NCBI GenBank assembly: GCA_012184525.1
Contig: WOFQ01000016.1
Span: forward strand, 1 to 64,000
DNA: 64,000 nt
From: Xenoacremonium recifei
Lineage: Eukaryota; Ascomycota; Sordariomycetes; Hypocreales; Nectriaceae
Reading direction: 5' to 3'
In this document: positions 45,098 to 55,888 of the stretch, piece after piece
Position numbering within the stretch: the stretch's first letter is position 1
Layout: the number at the start of each line of letters is the position of its first letter
The notes under the pieces: model-generated
Database searches by the model: none
The model's input: the letters and a program-made list of their open reading frames with translations, nothing else
Told to the model about the DNA's origin: nothing
Translations under genes and position numbers: made by a program

Positions 45098-45772
45098 GTT
45101 CACTACAACGGCTACACAGCGATTGCAACATACTTAGGTGATCATTACCTCTAGTTAGAGTATGGTAGACAGCCATGAAGAAATATGCGTATTTGCAAGA
45201 AACCCTTCGGTCTCCGCGAACAACATCTTAGAAAATTGCACCATATTATTATGCATGAGTCTCTGTTCGATGTATTTTTTGCCTACCCTGGAGTCTAGCT
45301 CCTGCTCTTGTGTGAGTTGTGCTGGCTCCCCTTCTCCTTCTGCGAGCGTTTATATGCACTCATTGGATCTTTTAAGGACGATCTGATGATAAAATATCCA
45401 TCTGGACTCACTCGACGACTTCCTAGGAGAGCATATAAGGACTACCATCTCAAAAGAACAGCGCTTAGGCCAAGTCTTCAAGGATCATTCCCCAGACCCA
45501 CGACTCCGGGCATTTATTAACACCCCACAAATCGTTGTCTCGCTCCCCATAAACTGGCATGATCACTTGAGTCTACTAGTGTTCTTCTGGAATAGTGGCT
45601 TGAAGTCGAAATAAATAAGTTTCCTGGTCTCTCCACACTTTCTGCTTCGTCTTTAACCTGGTCACCGACGGCCGTGATGTTGGCTTCTTGCCGACCCTCT
45701 CTTCCTTACACCCTTCATTAGAACATGGATTCAACACAGCGGCATTGACCGGAGCCTCAATGACAAATCAAC
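45098..45772. other. Intergenic region
   Basis: There are 675 bases between the permease stop and the regulator start. I see the 3' flank and promoter only, with no gene. Confidence 0.5.
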
Positions 45773-48184
45773 ATGTCCTCCCGTCGCCAAACGTTGTCGG
45801 CGTCGGCAGACGCCAACGGTTCCCACGTAATGAAGAGGCGGAAGAGGAATAGTGAGAGAATGAAGGTTACTCGAGCATGCGACAGATGCAAAAAGTGACG
45901 ACAAACTCGGCAATTTTCTCCTTGCTTGGCATGCTAACCAGTGTTTTGACTTTAGGAGAAAGATCAAGTGCAATGGCACACAACCGTGCGAGTTCTGTTC
46001 CAGAGCGAGGGCCAACTGCACCTTCGATTCAGCCTACGCAAGGGGCCGATTGCCTCTCATCCCTTCGGCCACAGAGGCGCAGGTTGGTGGCAACGGAATT
46101 TCAGCAAACAACCTTGTCACTCCCAGCAAAAGTCCTGAGATTGAAGTGCAAGACTACTCTGTAATAACAGTAGGTGATACGGCGCAGAATAGCGAAGGGT
46201 TACAAAGCCAAGATCTCTCAGGCGGCTATCCAGAAACCTCGGCTCCAGGGTACGGGGCGACATCGTCACGAAACTCCCCGGAGCCGTCTCTAACGGATTT
46301 GCAAGGACATTATATAGGTCCTGCATCAGGTGTATCCTTTCTTCTCCGGGTTCAGAAGCGACTTCATGAGGCAGTCTCATTCTCTCACCCAAACACTATC
46401 TTCACCTTTGGCGATGCCCCTTTGCACCCCCCGGAGTTCGATCCGTCATTTTGCATGATGTTACCAAGAGACGATGCGCAGCGCTTGGTAGACAGGTACT
46501 TCGATTTCGCTATGCCGACATATCGATTCTTACATCGACCTACAATCCAGGAATGGTTCGTGGAATTCTACGATACACTTGGGCTCATGCGGGATGCTCA
46601 AAGCGCACCCGCAAAGGTGGCCGTGCTCTTCATGGTGTTTGCGCAGGGCCGGGTCTACATGCCAGATGACGACAGGCCTGGTCCGACTGATTTGAGGTTA
46701 GTCCTGAGTCACTGTGCGCCTCAAACAAGTTTGCTAATATGAGGGGGTTCCCAGTGCTCGGTATTTTCTGGCTGCCGAGCATCAGCTGACGAAGGAGAGA
46801 GGATCGGTGCGACTGACCAGTGTTCAAGCACGTTTAACCCAGTGCTACTACCTTCTCACGCAATCACGAATCAACCACTGCTGGAGTCTGTTTGGCACCG
46901 TATCGCATTTGGCATTGGCCATTGGCCTGAACAGAAACCCACGTGTTGATGGAACGAGCGGAATGAGCCAGCTTGAGGCGGAAAGCCGTCGAAGAACCTT
47001 CTGGTGCGCCTATACCTTGGATACCTATCTCAGCGTCGCCCTGGGTAGGCCACGATCATTCCACGACGAAGACATCGATACCGAGCTGCCAGCATGTCTC
47101 GAGGACTCCGAACTGGTAGCAAATTCCGTACCATCATCCACTCTGAACAGAGGACCGTCAATAATGCTTGCCTCTCTTGCACACATCAAGTAAGACGCGC
47201 TCCCCAAATCTATAACGAAAATTACTAACGACGCAGACTTGCGCGCATTATCAGCAAAATACTGCGAGCGCTCTATCCCATCAAGCCTATACCTGCCGCT
47301 CGTCGAGCAAGCCTCACTGAGAGGATCTCGAAAGACTTACAAAGTTGGCGCGCAGAACTGTCCCGTTTTCTAGACGCCGACCCCTTCAGCACATCACTAC
47401 TCATCCCTATCTACCAACGACAACGAAATGTCCTCAACCTCACCTACTGGCATGCGATTATCCTTACTCATCGGCCTTTCTTGCTAAGCAACTTCGCGCG
47501 TCTTACCCAGAAAGATAGTCCCTCGAGCAATGCCGAGAACCCACGGACCGAAGAAAGCGTGCAGGAGTGCCTTGTGGCTGCAATGAACACCGTCAATACG
47601 ATTGACGACATCACGCAAAATCGTCAGATGTTTCGTGCGTTCTGGGTTCGTCCTCCATGGCGATTTTACCCGGGAATCAAAAGGCTAACTGGAGACAGAC
47701 CACCGCATACTTTGCTTTTACTGCGACCATCGTCCTCTACATATACGTGATCCAGAAGCGAGCCTCCCCGCCAGAACTCTACGATGAATACTTTTCTGCC
47801 GCCACGAGATGCCAGTCACACCTCGCAGGCATCGCCGAGGTAGGATCACTACCTGAGCGTTATTGCCTCGTCCTAGAAGAACTTCGAGTTGAGGCCATGC
47901 GTCAGACGAATCAAATGCCCCCGCCACCGAAGGTAAATGAACGGATAGGCAATCCCATGCCAGATCCCAGTAGCTTTCAGGTCACGGCAGCGACCATGGA
48001 CGTGAGCCCAAGTGATGCCACTACCTATACGGATCTGATTGGAGATACTACTGCGATTGACTACGATGGGATGCCGGATTCTGTGCTCTGCGATTACTCC
48101 AGCTGGGGCCAATTTGCGTCAATGGTGTCCTCAGGGTTGGGCAATCTGGACGCGTTTCTGGGCGATAGTAATTTCTCTTTCTGA
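45773..48184 (+). CDS. Zn2Cys6 transcription factor of the acid-sugar cluster
   Basis: Five exons (introns near 45896-45954, 46695-46753, 47189-47236 and 47648-47699) encode about 730 residues. The zinc cluster is split by the first intron: C-DR-C-KK before it, then RKIK-C, C-EF-C and SRARAN-C after it. The fungal-specific factor domain follows, with ARLTQCYYLLTQSRINHCWSLFG and RRTFWCAYTLDTYLSVALGRP, which is the signature of the XlnR/AmyR-like type of domain seen in regulators of carbon catabolism. The nuclear role is to bind CGG-type sites. It lies between the permease and the SDR, aldolase and dehydratase genes, all in the same orientation. A CGG-N11-CCG element stands in the promoter of the aldolase gene. 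Confidence 0.9.
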
Positions 48185-48666
48185 GAGGTTTCAAGGTTTC
48201 AGGCTACGAGGGGAATTGATACATGAATTATGACTCGCCTGGCTCAATATGTTGTAGTAATAGCTCTAACGGTTCGTCATGATGCACCATAAGCTCTGCC
48301 TCGTAACAAGACACCTGTTTCTAATTGCCTACAATACTTCTCGCATGCCTCAGACTTGCCCCCAGAATTTCCCCCGCGATTCTGATCAGCTACGCCATAC
48401 GTCTCGGCAAAGACCACAGAATCTTCGTCTGGTGACTACTATGCCGATCCTCGGATATTGTTGCGCCATCGGCTGTCTGTTCCGACGGAAAAGGAGCGGC
48501 GGGGCGTTAGGATCCGTCCCAAATTGACCCCCCAAATGCCGCGGCGACCAACAACCAACACCCCCTCAGCTGGACCATCTCCCCGGTAGCTGCTATATCA
48601 GTCAAGCCTCATCAGCCGCGTCAAGACACCGTTAACAGCCCCTTTTGTCTTCTCATACCTCTCAAG
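48185..48666. other. Intergenic region
   Basis: There are 482 bases that form the 3' flank of the regulator and the promoter of the SDR gene. No gene is supported. Confidence 0.5.
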
Positions 48667-49597
48667 ATGGCCTCCGCAATGTCCAAGCGCCTCGAAGGCA
48701 AGACCGTTCTCATCACTGGTGCCTCGTCAGGCATTGGAAAGTCCACGGCCTTTGAGTTCGCCCGCACATCGCCAAAGAACCTCAAATTGATATTGACTGC
48801 TCGCCGTATCGATACTCTCAACCAAATTGCTCAAGAAATTGCAAAGGAGGTTGGCGATGGTGTCAAGGTGCTGCCCGTCCAGCTCGACGTGAGCAACCCC
48901 GCTGAGGTGCGCGCTTTTGTGGGAAAGCTGCCCGCAGAGTTCAAGGAGGTCGATGTGCTTGTCAACAACGCGTAAGTCCCCCTGATGATCTTGATAAGAG
49001 GAGAAATAACTTACAATATGAACAGAGGCTTGGTGAAGGGTGTGGCCAAGGCGCCAGAGATTGCTGAGGAGGACATGGCCGTTATGTTCAACACCAATGT
49101 GACCGGTCTGATCAACATGACTCAAGCCATCTTGCCCATCATGCTGAAGCGAAACAACGGCGAGGGCGCCGGTGACATCATCAACATTGGTTCAATCGCT
49201 GGTCGAGAGCCGTATGTTGGTGGCGGAATTTACTGCGCTACCAAGGCTGCTGTTCGATCTTTCACCGAGAGTCTGCGCAAGGAGTTGATCTCGAAGCGAA
49301 TTCGAGTTATCAGCGTCGACCCCGGCCAAGTCGAGACTGAGTTCTCCGTTGTGAGATTCTACGGAGACAAGTCTAAGGCTGATGCCGTCTATGCGTAAGT
49401 CTCGTCATTCCCGCGCTCTTGCTCTGTATATACTTAAACAATCACTAACTGACTACAGTGGCTGCGAGCCTTTGACACCCGACGATATTGCTGAGGCGAT
49501 CGTCTTTGCTGCTGGGAGAAGGGAGAACGTTGTCATTGCTGATACCTTGATCTTCCCCAACCACCAAGCCAGTGCAACTATCATGCACAGGAAGTGA
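48667..49597 (+). CDS. YMR226c-like short-chain dehydrogenase (3-hydroxy acid dehydrogenase)
   Basis: Three exons (introns near 48973-49025 and 49397-49459) encode about 270 residues. The NADP-binding motif TGASSGIG is at residues 18-25, the NNAG motif spans the first intron, the catalytic Ser is in NIGSIAG, and the Y-x-x-x-K pair is YCATK. The overall pattern matches yeast YMR226c and bacterial YdfG, which oxidise L-serine, L-allo-threonine and 3-hydroxy acids using NADP. A 3-hydroxy acid or tartronate-semialdehyde reductase role would fit next to the aldolase and dehydratase genes, but that is inference. No targeting sequence is visible, so cytosolic. It follows the regulator in the same orientation. 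Confidence 0.93.
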
Positions 49598-50171
49598 ACT
49601 TAAATAAACACCACATAGTTAAAGATAATAAGGGATAGATCAAATAGACTTTGGGTTTTCGATTCTCAACGCATTAGTGCTCATCGTGCATAAGTTCTCT
49701 AGTAATTCAGCTGCTTTGGTGCTTTGTTATTCAAGATTATTCCCACTAAAACCTTTCAGTGTAGAAGTCCAGACCGGCTGATTGGAATGACCCCCGTGAT
49801 TGTCTCTTAACCATTTCGATTTTGCTGCATTGTCCTTGGGTTATCTAGAGACTCAAAGGTGTGTGGGCATTATCCGTCGGAAAAGTACCATCCACAAACC
49901 CCCACCGTGGCTTTTCCGCTCTCGCCCCGTGGGGAAGCTTGACGTACACCTACGCGGCTTTAGAGTGGAAAGATATACCGAGAATAATGTTAAGGTGTCG
50001 GATGTTGAACGCATGACATTCTTCGGAAGCTCTTGGACTGGAAAGACAAGGTCAGAACGGCTATAGCAACAGGGCTTTGGAACTAAAAGGACAAAGCCGT
50101 GACCAGGCCGGCCCCCAAACCGAAAGCCCCGGCGCCGGGCCGATGAGTTCTACTCGGAGGACAGACGGACA

Positions 50172-50188
50172 CGGCCTATCTCCCTCCG
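50172..50188. promoter_or_regulatory. CGG-N11-CCG element (Gal4-like spacing)
   Basis: An inverted CGG pair separated by 11 bases, the spacing used by Gal4, lies about 140 bases upstream of the aldolase ATG. A zinc-cluster regulator sits two genes upstream. The site is a candidate, not a demonstrated operator. Confidence 0.4.
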
Positions 50189-50239
50189 GACATACAGACG
50201 GATCCCACTCCGCCCCTCTCGGGAGATTTAAGTATCCCG

Positions 50240-50258
50240 CCCTCTCGCGTAGAGAGGG
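50240..50258. repeat. Perfect inverted repeat in the 5' leader region
   Basis: CCCTCTC and GAGAGGG form a 7-bp stem around a 5-base loop, about 70 bases before the aldolase ATG. It could be a protein site or an RNA hairpin if transcription starts upstream. Confidence 0.4.
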
Positions 50259-50325
50259 AAGTTCTTAGCCTATACACCTGAAGCCGAAAGAATCTCGCTC
50301 CAAGAAACAGGTTTCATTGATCAGC

Positions 50326-51270
50326 ATGTCGCCCCCTCGAGTTCCGCCCAGCGGGGTCTGGGCCCCAGCAATCACCTTCTTCGACCACAGCACCGACACC
50401 CTGGATACAGAATCGCAAGCAAAGTACTATTCCTACTTGTCGAAATGTGGCCTTGCTGGTCTTGTGGTTCTTGGAACCAACTCAGAGACCTTTCTTCTGA
50501 CCCGTGAGGAACGAAAAACACTATTAGAGACGGCACGAAAGGCTTGTGGTCCAACGTATCCCATCATGGCGGGCGTGGGCGGTCACTCTTCAAAGCAGGT
50601 TCTGGAGTTTATCGCCGATGCTGCTGAAGCTGGCGCCAACTATGCTCTCCTTCTACCTCCAGCCTACTTCGGCAAACAGACAACACCGGCAGTGATTGAC
50701 AACTTCTTCGATGACGTTGCCAAGGATAGCCCGCTTCCCATTGTCATTTACAACTTTCCTATTGTTTGCAATGGTATCGACCTGGACTCAGCGACTATCT
50801 CTAGATATGCCAAGAAGTACAGTCAAATCGCGGGCGTAAAGCTCACTTGCGGCGCCGTAGCCAAGATCACGCGTCTTGCCGCTGAGTTCACGCCAGAGCA
50901 ATTTGCAGTCTACGGAGGACAGTCAGATTTCCTAATAGGCGGCCTAGCAGCTGGCTCCAGCGGCACCATTGCCGGCTTTGCAAACGTCTATCCCAAGACT
51001 ATCGTGCACATTTACGACTTGTACCAACAGGGCAAGCTGAAAGAAGCCATGGATCTACATAAGATGGCTGCGCTAGCAGAACAGCCATGCAAGGCCGGTA
51101 TTGCTTCGGTCAAGTACGCTGCGAGCTTTACAACGGCCAAGGCGGCAGGCATTGAAGGTGCACAGGAGAAGTTGAAGCCTAGGCGGCCATATGTTGAGCC
51201 GTCTGAATCAGAGAAGAAGTCTATTGAGTCCCAGCTTGCCCCGTTGAAGAGCATTGAAGAAAGTTTGTAA
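50326..51270 (+). CDS. DapA-family class I aldolase/lyase (HOGA/LGA1-like)
   Basis: This intron-less gene encodes 314 residues of the dihydrodipicolinate synthase superfamily. The active-site Tyr is in VIYNFP and the Schiff-base Lys in AGVKLTCG. The GTNSE motif replaces the GTTGE of true DapA and resembles fungal 2-keto-3-deoxy-acid aldolases and 4-hydroxy-2-oxoglutarate aldolase. Fungi make lysine by the aminoadipate route, so dihydrodipicolinate synthesis is unlikely. The enzyme probably cleaves or dehydrates a 2-keto-3-deoxy sugar acid; together with the glucarate-type dehydratase downstream it could cleave 5-dehydro-4-deoxyglucarate to pyruvate and tartronate semialdehyde. The ATG at 50326 is used because the in-frame upstream codon at 50317 is TTG. 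Confidence 0.9.
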   Translation: MSPPRVPPSGVWAPAITFFDHSTDTLDTESQAKYYSYLSKCGLAGLVVLGTNSETFLLTREERKTLLETARKACGPTYPIMAGVGGHSSKQVLEFIADAAEAGANYALLLPPAYFGKQTTPAVIDNFFDDVAKDSPLPIVIYNFPIVCNGIDLDSATISRYAKKYSQIAGVKLTCGAVAKITRLAAEFTPEQFAVYGGQSDFLIGGLAAGSSGTIAGFANVYPKTIVHIYDLYQQGKLKEAMDLHKMAALAEQPCKAGIASVKYAASFTTAKAAGIEGAQEKLKPRRPYVEPSESEKKSIESQLAPLKSIEESL

Positions 51271-52221
51271 TTAGACTATATACATGAAAGAAACGCGACA
51301 TCGTCGGATTTAGAAATCTATAGTTCAAGTACACAACCAGAAGCTATGTTAAACCCATCACTAATATCTCTCTCCCCAATCTCGCAAGGATCAGATTGTG
51401 ACCCAGAGCTTATTAATAAACCTGGACCTCATCTACTTGACCCTGATGTATGTTCCATCAGACCATCAGGTCGTTTGTGTTGAAAATAAAAAAAAAACCA
51501 CAAACTTGACCCTGAGAGGTTTGTTAATCTAGGCCGGCTTACCTCCTCAAAACAAAATCAACAAAATAGTAGGAGGTTGCTTTATTAAGGAAATTGCGTT
51601 TTCTTCACATATGATAAGTTGAACCAGTCTATAGCATCCCAGAGCAACAACTTCCATAGCTCCGATTGGCACTATATGAATAATCTTTCGTCAAATGAGA
51701 CACCCATGTTGGTTTGGCTAGCAAAGCACCAAGAGCTGTAAACTATCGGGACCCCAGCATCGACTTTTGGTCAACGGGGAGTCTCTAAGTCCAATCGCTG
51801 TGATACCATTTCGCCAATACTCGGTTGCTTCCAAGCGCGAGGGCCCTTTCGTGGGGACCAGTAATCCTATTTCCGCGCGTGGGTACACGGATATGTTAAG
51901 AGTGCAACATTTCCGCAGCCGATTTACGGATCCTCCACTTCGTCGAAACTTCACAAGATGCACCGAGTCAGGTGATTGTATCCAGGCCTTCCGACATGAC
52001 GGCAAAGCTGTGCGTGATCTACAAAACATCGGCAAGGTAGTTGGGGTAAACATTCGCTATCCGAGCCAACTTCCCGAATCCTATCCGCAGCCAGACCGTT
52101 GCCATTAGAAAACTCCTTGAACCTCTAGAATCAAGGTCCAGTAAGTCTTCTGGATTGGTGCAACTCTACCCCTCTTATACCAAAGAACCACTTATACTCA
52201 TTCATATAAAAGTCTCAAATC
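51271..52221. other. Intergenic region
   Basis: This 0.95 kb stretch includes a short A-run near 51490 and the promoter of the dehydratase gene. No gene is supported; open frames there overlap on both strands without motifs. Confidence 0.5.
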
Positions 52222-53496
52222 ATGGCTGGTAATGCGGTGATCAAAGAGGTGCGCATCACGCCGGTGGCATTCCATGACATGCCGTTGCTCAACAGCGTTG
52301 GAGTCCACGAACCTTTTGCTCTGCGCAGCATTATCGAGATCGTTGTGAATGATGACTTGTATGGACTGGGCGAGTCATACGGCGACACAGCTCATCTGAA
52401 TCGCCTCCAAAATGCTGCAGAGAAACTGAAAGGAGTCTCAGTCCACGACACGAATCTCATATACCAAATTTGCACAGACTCTTTGAAGGGAGATAGCACT
52501 CACGGGGGTGATGGCATGGCCGGCATGGTCACCACAGCTTCTGTAGCCGACAAGGTCTTCTCCCCGTTTGAGGTAGCGTGTCTTGATATTCAAGGCAAGC
52601 TGGCGGGAGTTCCCGTTTGCGACTTGCTCGGTGGAAAAGTGAGAGACAATGTCCAGTACTCGGCCTACCTTTTCTACAAGTGGGGAGGACATCCCGGAGA
52701 GCCAGATGATGAATACGGCCCTGCTTTGGATCCAGCTGGTGTGGTCAAACAAGCGAAGAAGATCATAGATGAATATGGTTTCAAGGCCATTAAACTCAAA
52801 GGTGGTGTTTTCCCTCCGGCTCGGGAGGTCGAAGCCGTAAAGGCACTACACGCTGCCTTTCCCGGGGTTCCGTTGAGAATCGATCCGAATGCTGCATGGA
52901 CTGTTGAGACTTCTAAATGGGTGGCTAAGGAGCTGGATGGTATTATCGAATATCTGGAAGACCCGGCCCCTGAGATCGAAGGTATGGCTGCTGTGGCAAA
53001 GGAGGCGTCGATGCCCCTGGCCACGAACATGGCCGTTGTCTCGTTCTCCCATCTGCCTCCCTCAATAGCCCAGGACGCCGTCCAGGTGGTTCTATCTGAC
53101 CACCACTTCTGGGGTGGCCTCCGCAAGTCTCAAGTTCTGGCAGGCATTTGCGCTACCTGGGGAATGCGTCTCTCGATGCACTCGAACAGTCATCTGGGTA
53201 TCTCACTGGCTGCCATGACCCATCTAGCATCAGCGACCCGAAATCTCGACTATGCCTGTGACACGCACTGGCCTTGGAAGCGTCGTGACGAAGACGTTAT
53301 CGTGGATGGTGCCGTGAAATGGGTTGAAGGTGGTGTCGCAGTTCCTACAGCTCCAGGCTTGGGAGTAGAGCTCGACAGAAAGAAGTTGGCTGGGCTTCAC
53401 CAGCAGTATCTCGACTGTGGTTTGCGGAAGCGGGACGACACCACCTACATGCAGAAGTTCCAACCAGAATTCTCGGCGAAGATCCCCAAGTGGTGA
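52222..53496 (+). CDS. Enolase-superfamily sugar acid dehydratase (glucarate dehydratase-like)
   Basis: This intron-less gene encodes 424 residues. The N-terminus has the capping-domain pattern ITPVAFHDMPLLNSVGVHEPF, like GudD. The barrel has the K-x-K catalytic pair in AIKLKGG, metal ligands in RIDPNAAW (Asp), YLEDPAP (Glu) and LATNMAV (Asn), and the catalytic His in MHSNSHLG, followed by DTHWPW. These blocks are those of D-glucarate dehydratase rather than L-galactonate or L-rhamnonate dehydratase. The expected reaction is D-glucarate to 5-dehydro-4-deoxy-D-glucarate. Related aldarates or aldonates remain possible substrates. It is the last of five plus-strand genes and stops 131 bases before the convergent HET gene. 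Confidence 0.92.
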   Translation: MAGNAVIKEVRITPVAFHDMPLLNSVGVHEPFALRSIIEIVVNDDLYGLGESYGDTAHLNRLQNAAEKLKGVSVHDTNLIYQICTDSLKGDSTHGGDGMAGMVTTASVADKVFSPFEVACLDIQGKLAGVPVCDLLGGKVRDNVQYSAYLFYKWGGHPGEPDDEYGPALDPAGVVKQAKKIIDEYGFKAIKLKGGVFPPAREVEAVKALHAAFPGVPLRIDPNAAWTVETSKWVAKELDGIIEYLEDPAPEIEGMAAVAKEASMPLATNMAVVSFSHLPPSIAQDAVQVVLSDHHFWGGLRKSQVLAGICATWGMRLSMHSNSHLGISLAAMTHLASATRNLDYACDTHWPWKRRDEDVIVDGAVKWVEGGVAVPTAPGLGVELDRKKLAGLHQQYLDCGLRKRDDTTYMQKFQPEFSAKIPKW

Positions 53497-53627
53497 TCAG
53501 TTAGGTTGTAAATTTATACACGAATATTGGGTTTGTGAAAGCTACGACCCCTTTTCAAAATACTCATGTGACTGCCACTCAGTAAATACTCTTCGATACT
53601 ACAAAATTTAACCTAAGGAGAGACCCA

Positions 53628-55541
53628 TCATTCCAGTGTCACCCACTTAAGGGGCCGGGTGTCGTTCATCATTTCTCCTTCCATAATCCCGTCTATATAT
53701 GCCGGGCTGATGTATGCATAACGATACGCCGCTTCTGGCGTACTATGTCTTGGTCTGAGAATAAAAGGCATTCTACCGCCAAGAAAGATGTACGCTGCGT
53801 CTCCTACCTTGATCTTGGGGCCACCAACACCGATCCATCCCTTGTCTGTTATGAAGAATCTCTTGGATACGCAATAAGAAGTGCCTTGTGATCCGGGTGC
53901 CCACTTCTCCCTAACCTTTTCTAGCAACTCTATATTGCCTCGGGTCAGCTTATTTCGTTTCAGCCCACGCCGTTCCCTATGTAAGCCAGTCTGCAAAACC
54001 CGATAGAACGCTTCGTCGTACGATCCTCCTAAAGGGTATGTGATATAGCTTGAGCCACAAGAAGCCTCCATCAAATTTCGCCATTCTCGCGCAACGTCCA
54101 GACGGGTAATTTTCTTCATAATATTACCGACTTTCGCGATGTGACCCAGTTTGAAGCCGCGCAGGTCTAACTCCCTCTCGGACTTTGGGCACCGTGTCTC
54201 TACCTCTTTTCCGGCTGCACCGTTATAATTATGATACATAAGCCAAAACAGTGTGTCAGAGGCCTGGCCGATAGTCCACCTATAGGCAGAATAGTCTGGA
54301 ACCCACGAAGGAAGCTCCAGTTCTCTCTCGACTTTGTCCCTTACAAGAAGGATTTGCAGATCACCAAACTTCTTGATATAAGCTCGAGTGAGTCTAGCAA
54401 AGATGTCGCTCGCAGGGTTCGAGTAGTCTGCTTCAATCGGGAGTCCGAAGCCAAGTAAGGCAAGCACATAGTCTCTCGGATCGGATGCTACTCGATTGCC
54501 CCAGGTCCACAATGTCGGTAGGAAGGATTGATGCGGCAATGCACCTCCGGGAGAGCTGGTGACACGCAGGCCGTATACTAGATTGGTCGTTTCTTGAACG
54601 AAGGTGTTTGATATCTTAACCTTGCTGCAACATGAAAAATGATCAATCATGTTGCGTGCTGCGGCAAGGAAGATATGTCTCGATAACCGTGCAGTTCCGT
54701 ATCGAAATATTGCTCGCTTTGGGAAGACCGATTCCTGTGCTGTCCATATTCGAGTCCACCAGGGCAGCTTCATCAAAGTTTCCAGATCGTCAGCAGGACG
54801 CGATCCTACCTGTGATATGTACACGTCGCTGAACTTGGTTAAATGGCCACCTGATGCTACCAATTTAATATATCTGAACACGCGATGTGCTGTTTCCCGA
54901 GACATAACTGAGCTGGGATTGTTCGAATAGAGTTTAGAGTCGTCCACAGATACTTGCGAAGGCCATTGGATAGGGCCAGCGTCGGAATAGTCTCCGAGCC
55001 AGAGATGAGCATGGTCCGTTTTTGAGTAGATCTCTTTCATTAAATCGACTTGGTGCGACTTCTCGGCATTATCTGATTGATCAATGCAGAGGGCGTCCAC
55101 CCACATATGCCGGCTATAGAGTCGACGACGGAGGCGTCTCAGAGCGGCCGCCAGATTGACGGTCACTTGACGGATTTTTCCATCCACCAGGATAGGGAGA
55201 CAAACCGTGGGGTCTCCCCAGGCGTAGGATAGTGCTTCGTAGTAGGGCTTGTCGTCGAGATACGCTGTGTATAGTTCACAACAGATAGGATCATTAAGGT
55301 TCCCAGGGAGTAGCCGTAGAATCCGTATTTGGCGTCGGTTTAGCTCCAGCGGACGATACCCCAAGGACTTTTCGGTACCGAGTTGAAACGAAGGCTCTAA
55401 GTCAATTCCATGTTTCCGGGCAAGACGGGTGCTTCGGCGAAGGTTGGAGGCGTCGTGTTGCGCACTGCGTCGTCCAGAGCGAGGCTGTTTGCGATGTTTG
55501 CGCGCGGCGCGCCTCGACCGTCGACTTTGTAGGCGCCCCAT
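53628..55541 (-). CDS. Heterokaryon incompatibility (HET) domain protein
   Basis: This intron-less gene encodes 637 residues. A basic N-terminus (RRSRRAARKHRK) precedes the HET domain, whose characteristic blocks are YEALSYAWGDP (about residue 100) and WVDALCIDQSD (about residue 155), followed by HLWLGDY. HET proteins trigger cell death in incompatible fungal fusions or act in innate-like responses. The C-terminal half has no recognised motif. The ATG at 55541 is preferred over the in-frame one at 55652 because the upstream residues are Pro/Ser-rich and not domain-like. It converges on the dehydratase gene. Confidence 0.9.
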   Translation of the reverse strand: MGRLQSRRSRRAARKHRKQPRSGRRSAQHDASNLRRSTRLARKHGIDLEPSFQLGTEKSLGYRPLELNRRQIRILRLLPGNLNDPICCELYTAYLDDKPYYEALSYAWGDPTVCLPILVDGKIRQVTVNLAAALRRLRRRLYSRHMWVDALCIDQSDNAEKSHQVDLMKEIYSKTDHAHLWLGDYSDAGPIQWPSQVSVDDSKLYSNNPSSVMSRETAHRVFRYIKLVASGGHLTKFSDVYISQVGSRPADDLETLMKLPWWTRIWTAQESVFPKRAIFRYGTARLSRHIFLAAARNMIDHFSCCSKVKISNTFVQETTNLVYGLRVTSSPGGALPHQSFLPTLWTWGNRVASDPRDYVLALLGFGLPIEADYSNPASDIFARLTRAYIKKFGDLQILLVRDKVERELELPSWVPDYSAYRWTIGQASDTLFWLMYHNYNGAAGKEVETRCPKSERELDLRGFKLGHIAKVGNIMKKITRLDVAREWRNLMEASCGSSYITYPLGGSYDEAFYRVLQTGLHRERRGLKRNKLTRGNIELLEKVREKWAPGSQGTSYCVSKRFFITDKGWIGVGGPKIKVGDAAYIFLGGRMPFILRPRHSTPEAAYRYAYISPAYIDGIMEGEMMNDTRPLKWVTLE

Positions 55542-55888
55542 TGAGACGAAGACAGAACAAGACGGTGAAACTGTGTTGTGACGAAAGCCTGTGTTCGTTG
55601 ATGTCGAAGAGACCAGCTTAAATTTTGGATGCGGGGGGCGCAGCAACAGCAACTGCGCCTCTACTCATTCCATCAATAAGCGCCCAACCCCTCCCTGCAT
55701 GTTTGCCTGTCAACTTGCGTGAAGGGTGCCTAATGTGCGTCGACAGGCCTGCAGCTGGAGCACAGCCCCAACAGCCTTCGCAACTAACCAAGGTGATTCT
55801 GTAAACTCAAGAGCTTTGCATGAAGAGGTAAAGTGTGGTGTAATTAATCGACCTGAAAGGCATCTATTCTCCTCGCTCAAAGAATTGA
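55542..55888. other. Intergenic region upstream of HET gene
   Basis: There are 347 bases between the HET start and the first recognisable AAA+ relic sequence. Nothing else is seen. Confidence 0.45.

Larger units (their letters stand above)
49598..50325. other. Promoter of the DapA-family aldolase gene
   Basis: These 728 bases contain several CGG triplets, a CGG-N11-CCG element at 50172-50188 and a perfect hairpin at 50240-50258. No gene is present; short frames on the plus strand are shadows. Confidence 0.5.

Noticed and set aside
50326..51270. Interpretation as true dihydrodipicolinate synthase
   Set aside because: Fungi make lysine through aminoadipate, the GTTGE motif is GTNSE, and the neighbouring dehydratase points to sugar-acid metabolism.
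52222..53496. Interpretation as L-galactonate or L-rhamnonate dehydratase
   Set aside because: The active-site blocks (KLKGG, DPNAAW, HSNSH, DTHWPW) follow glucarate dehydratase rather than those families.
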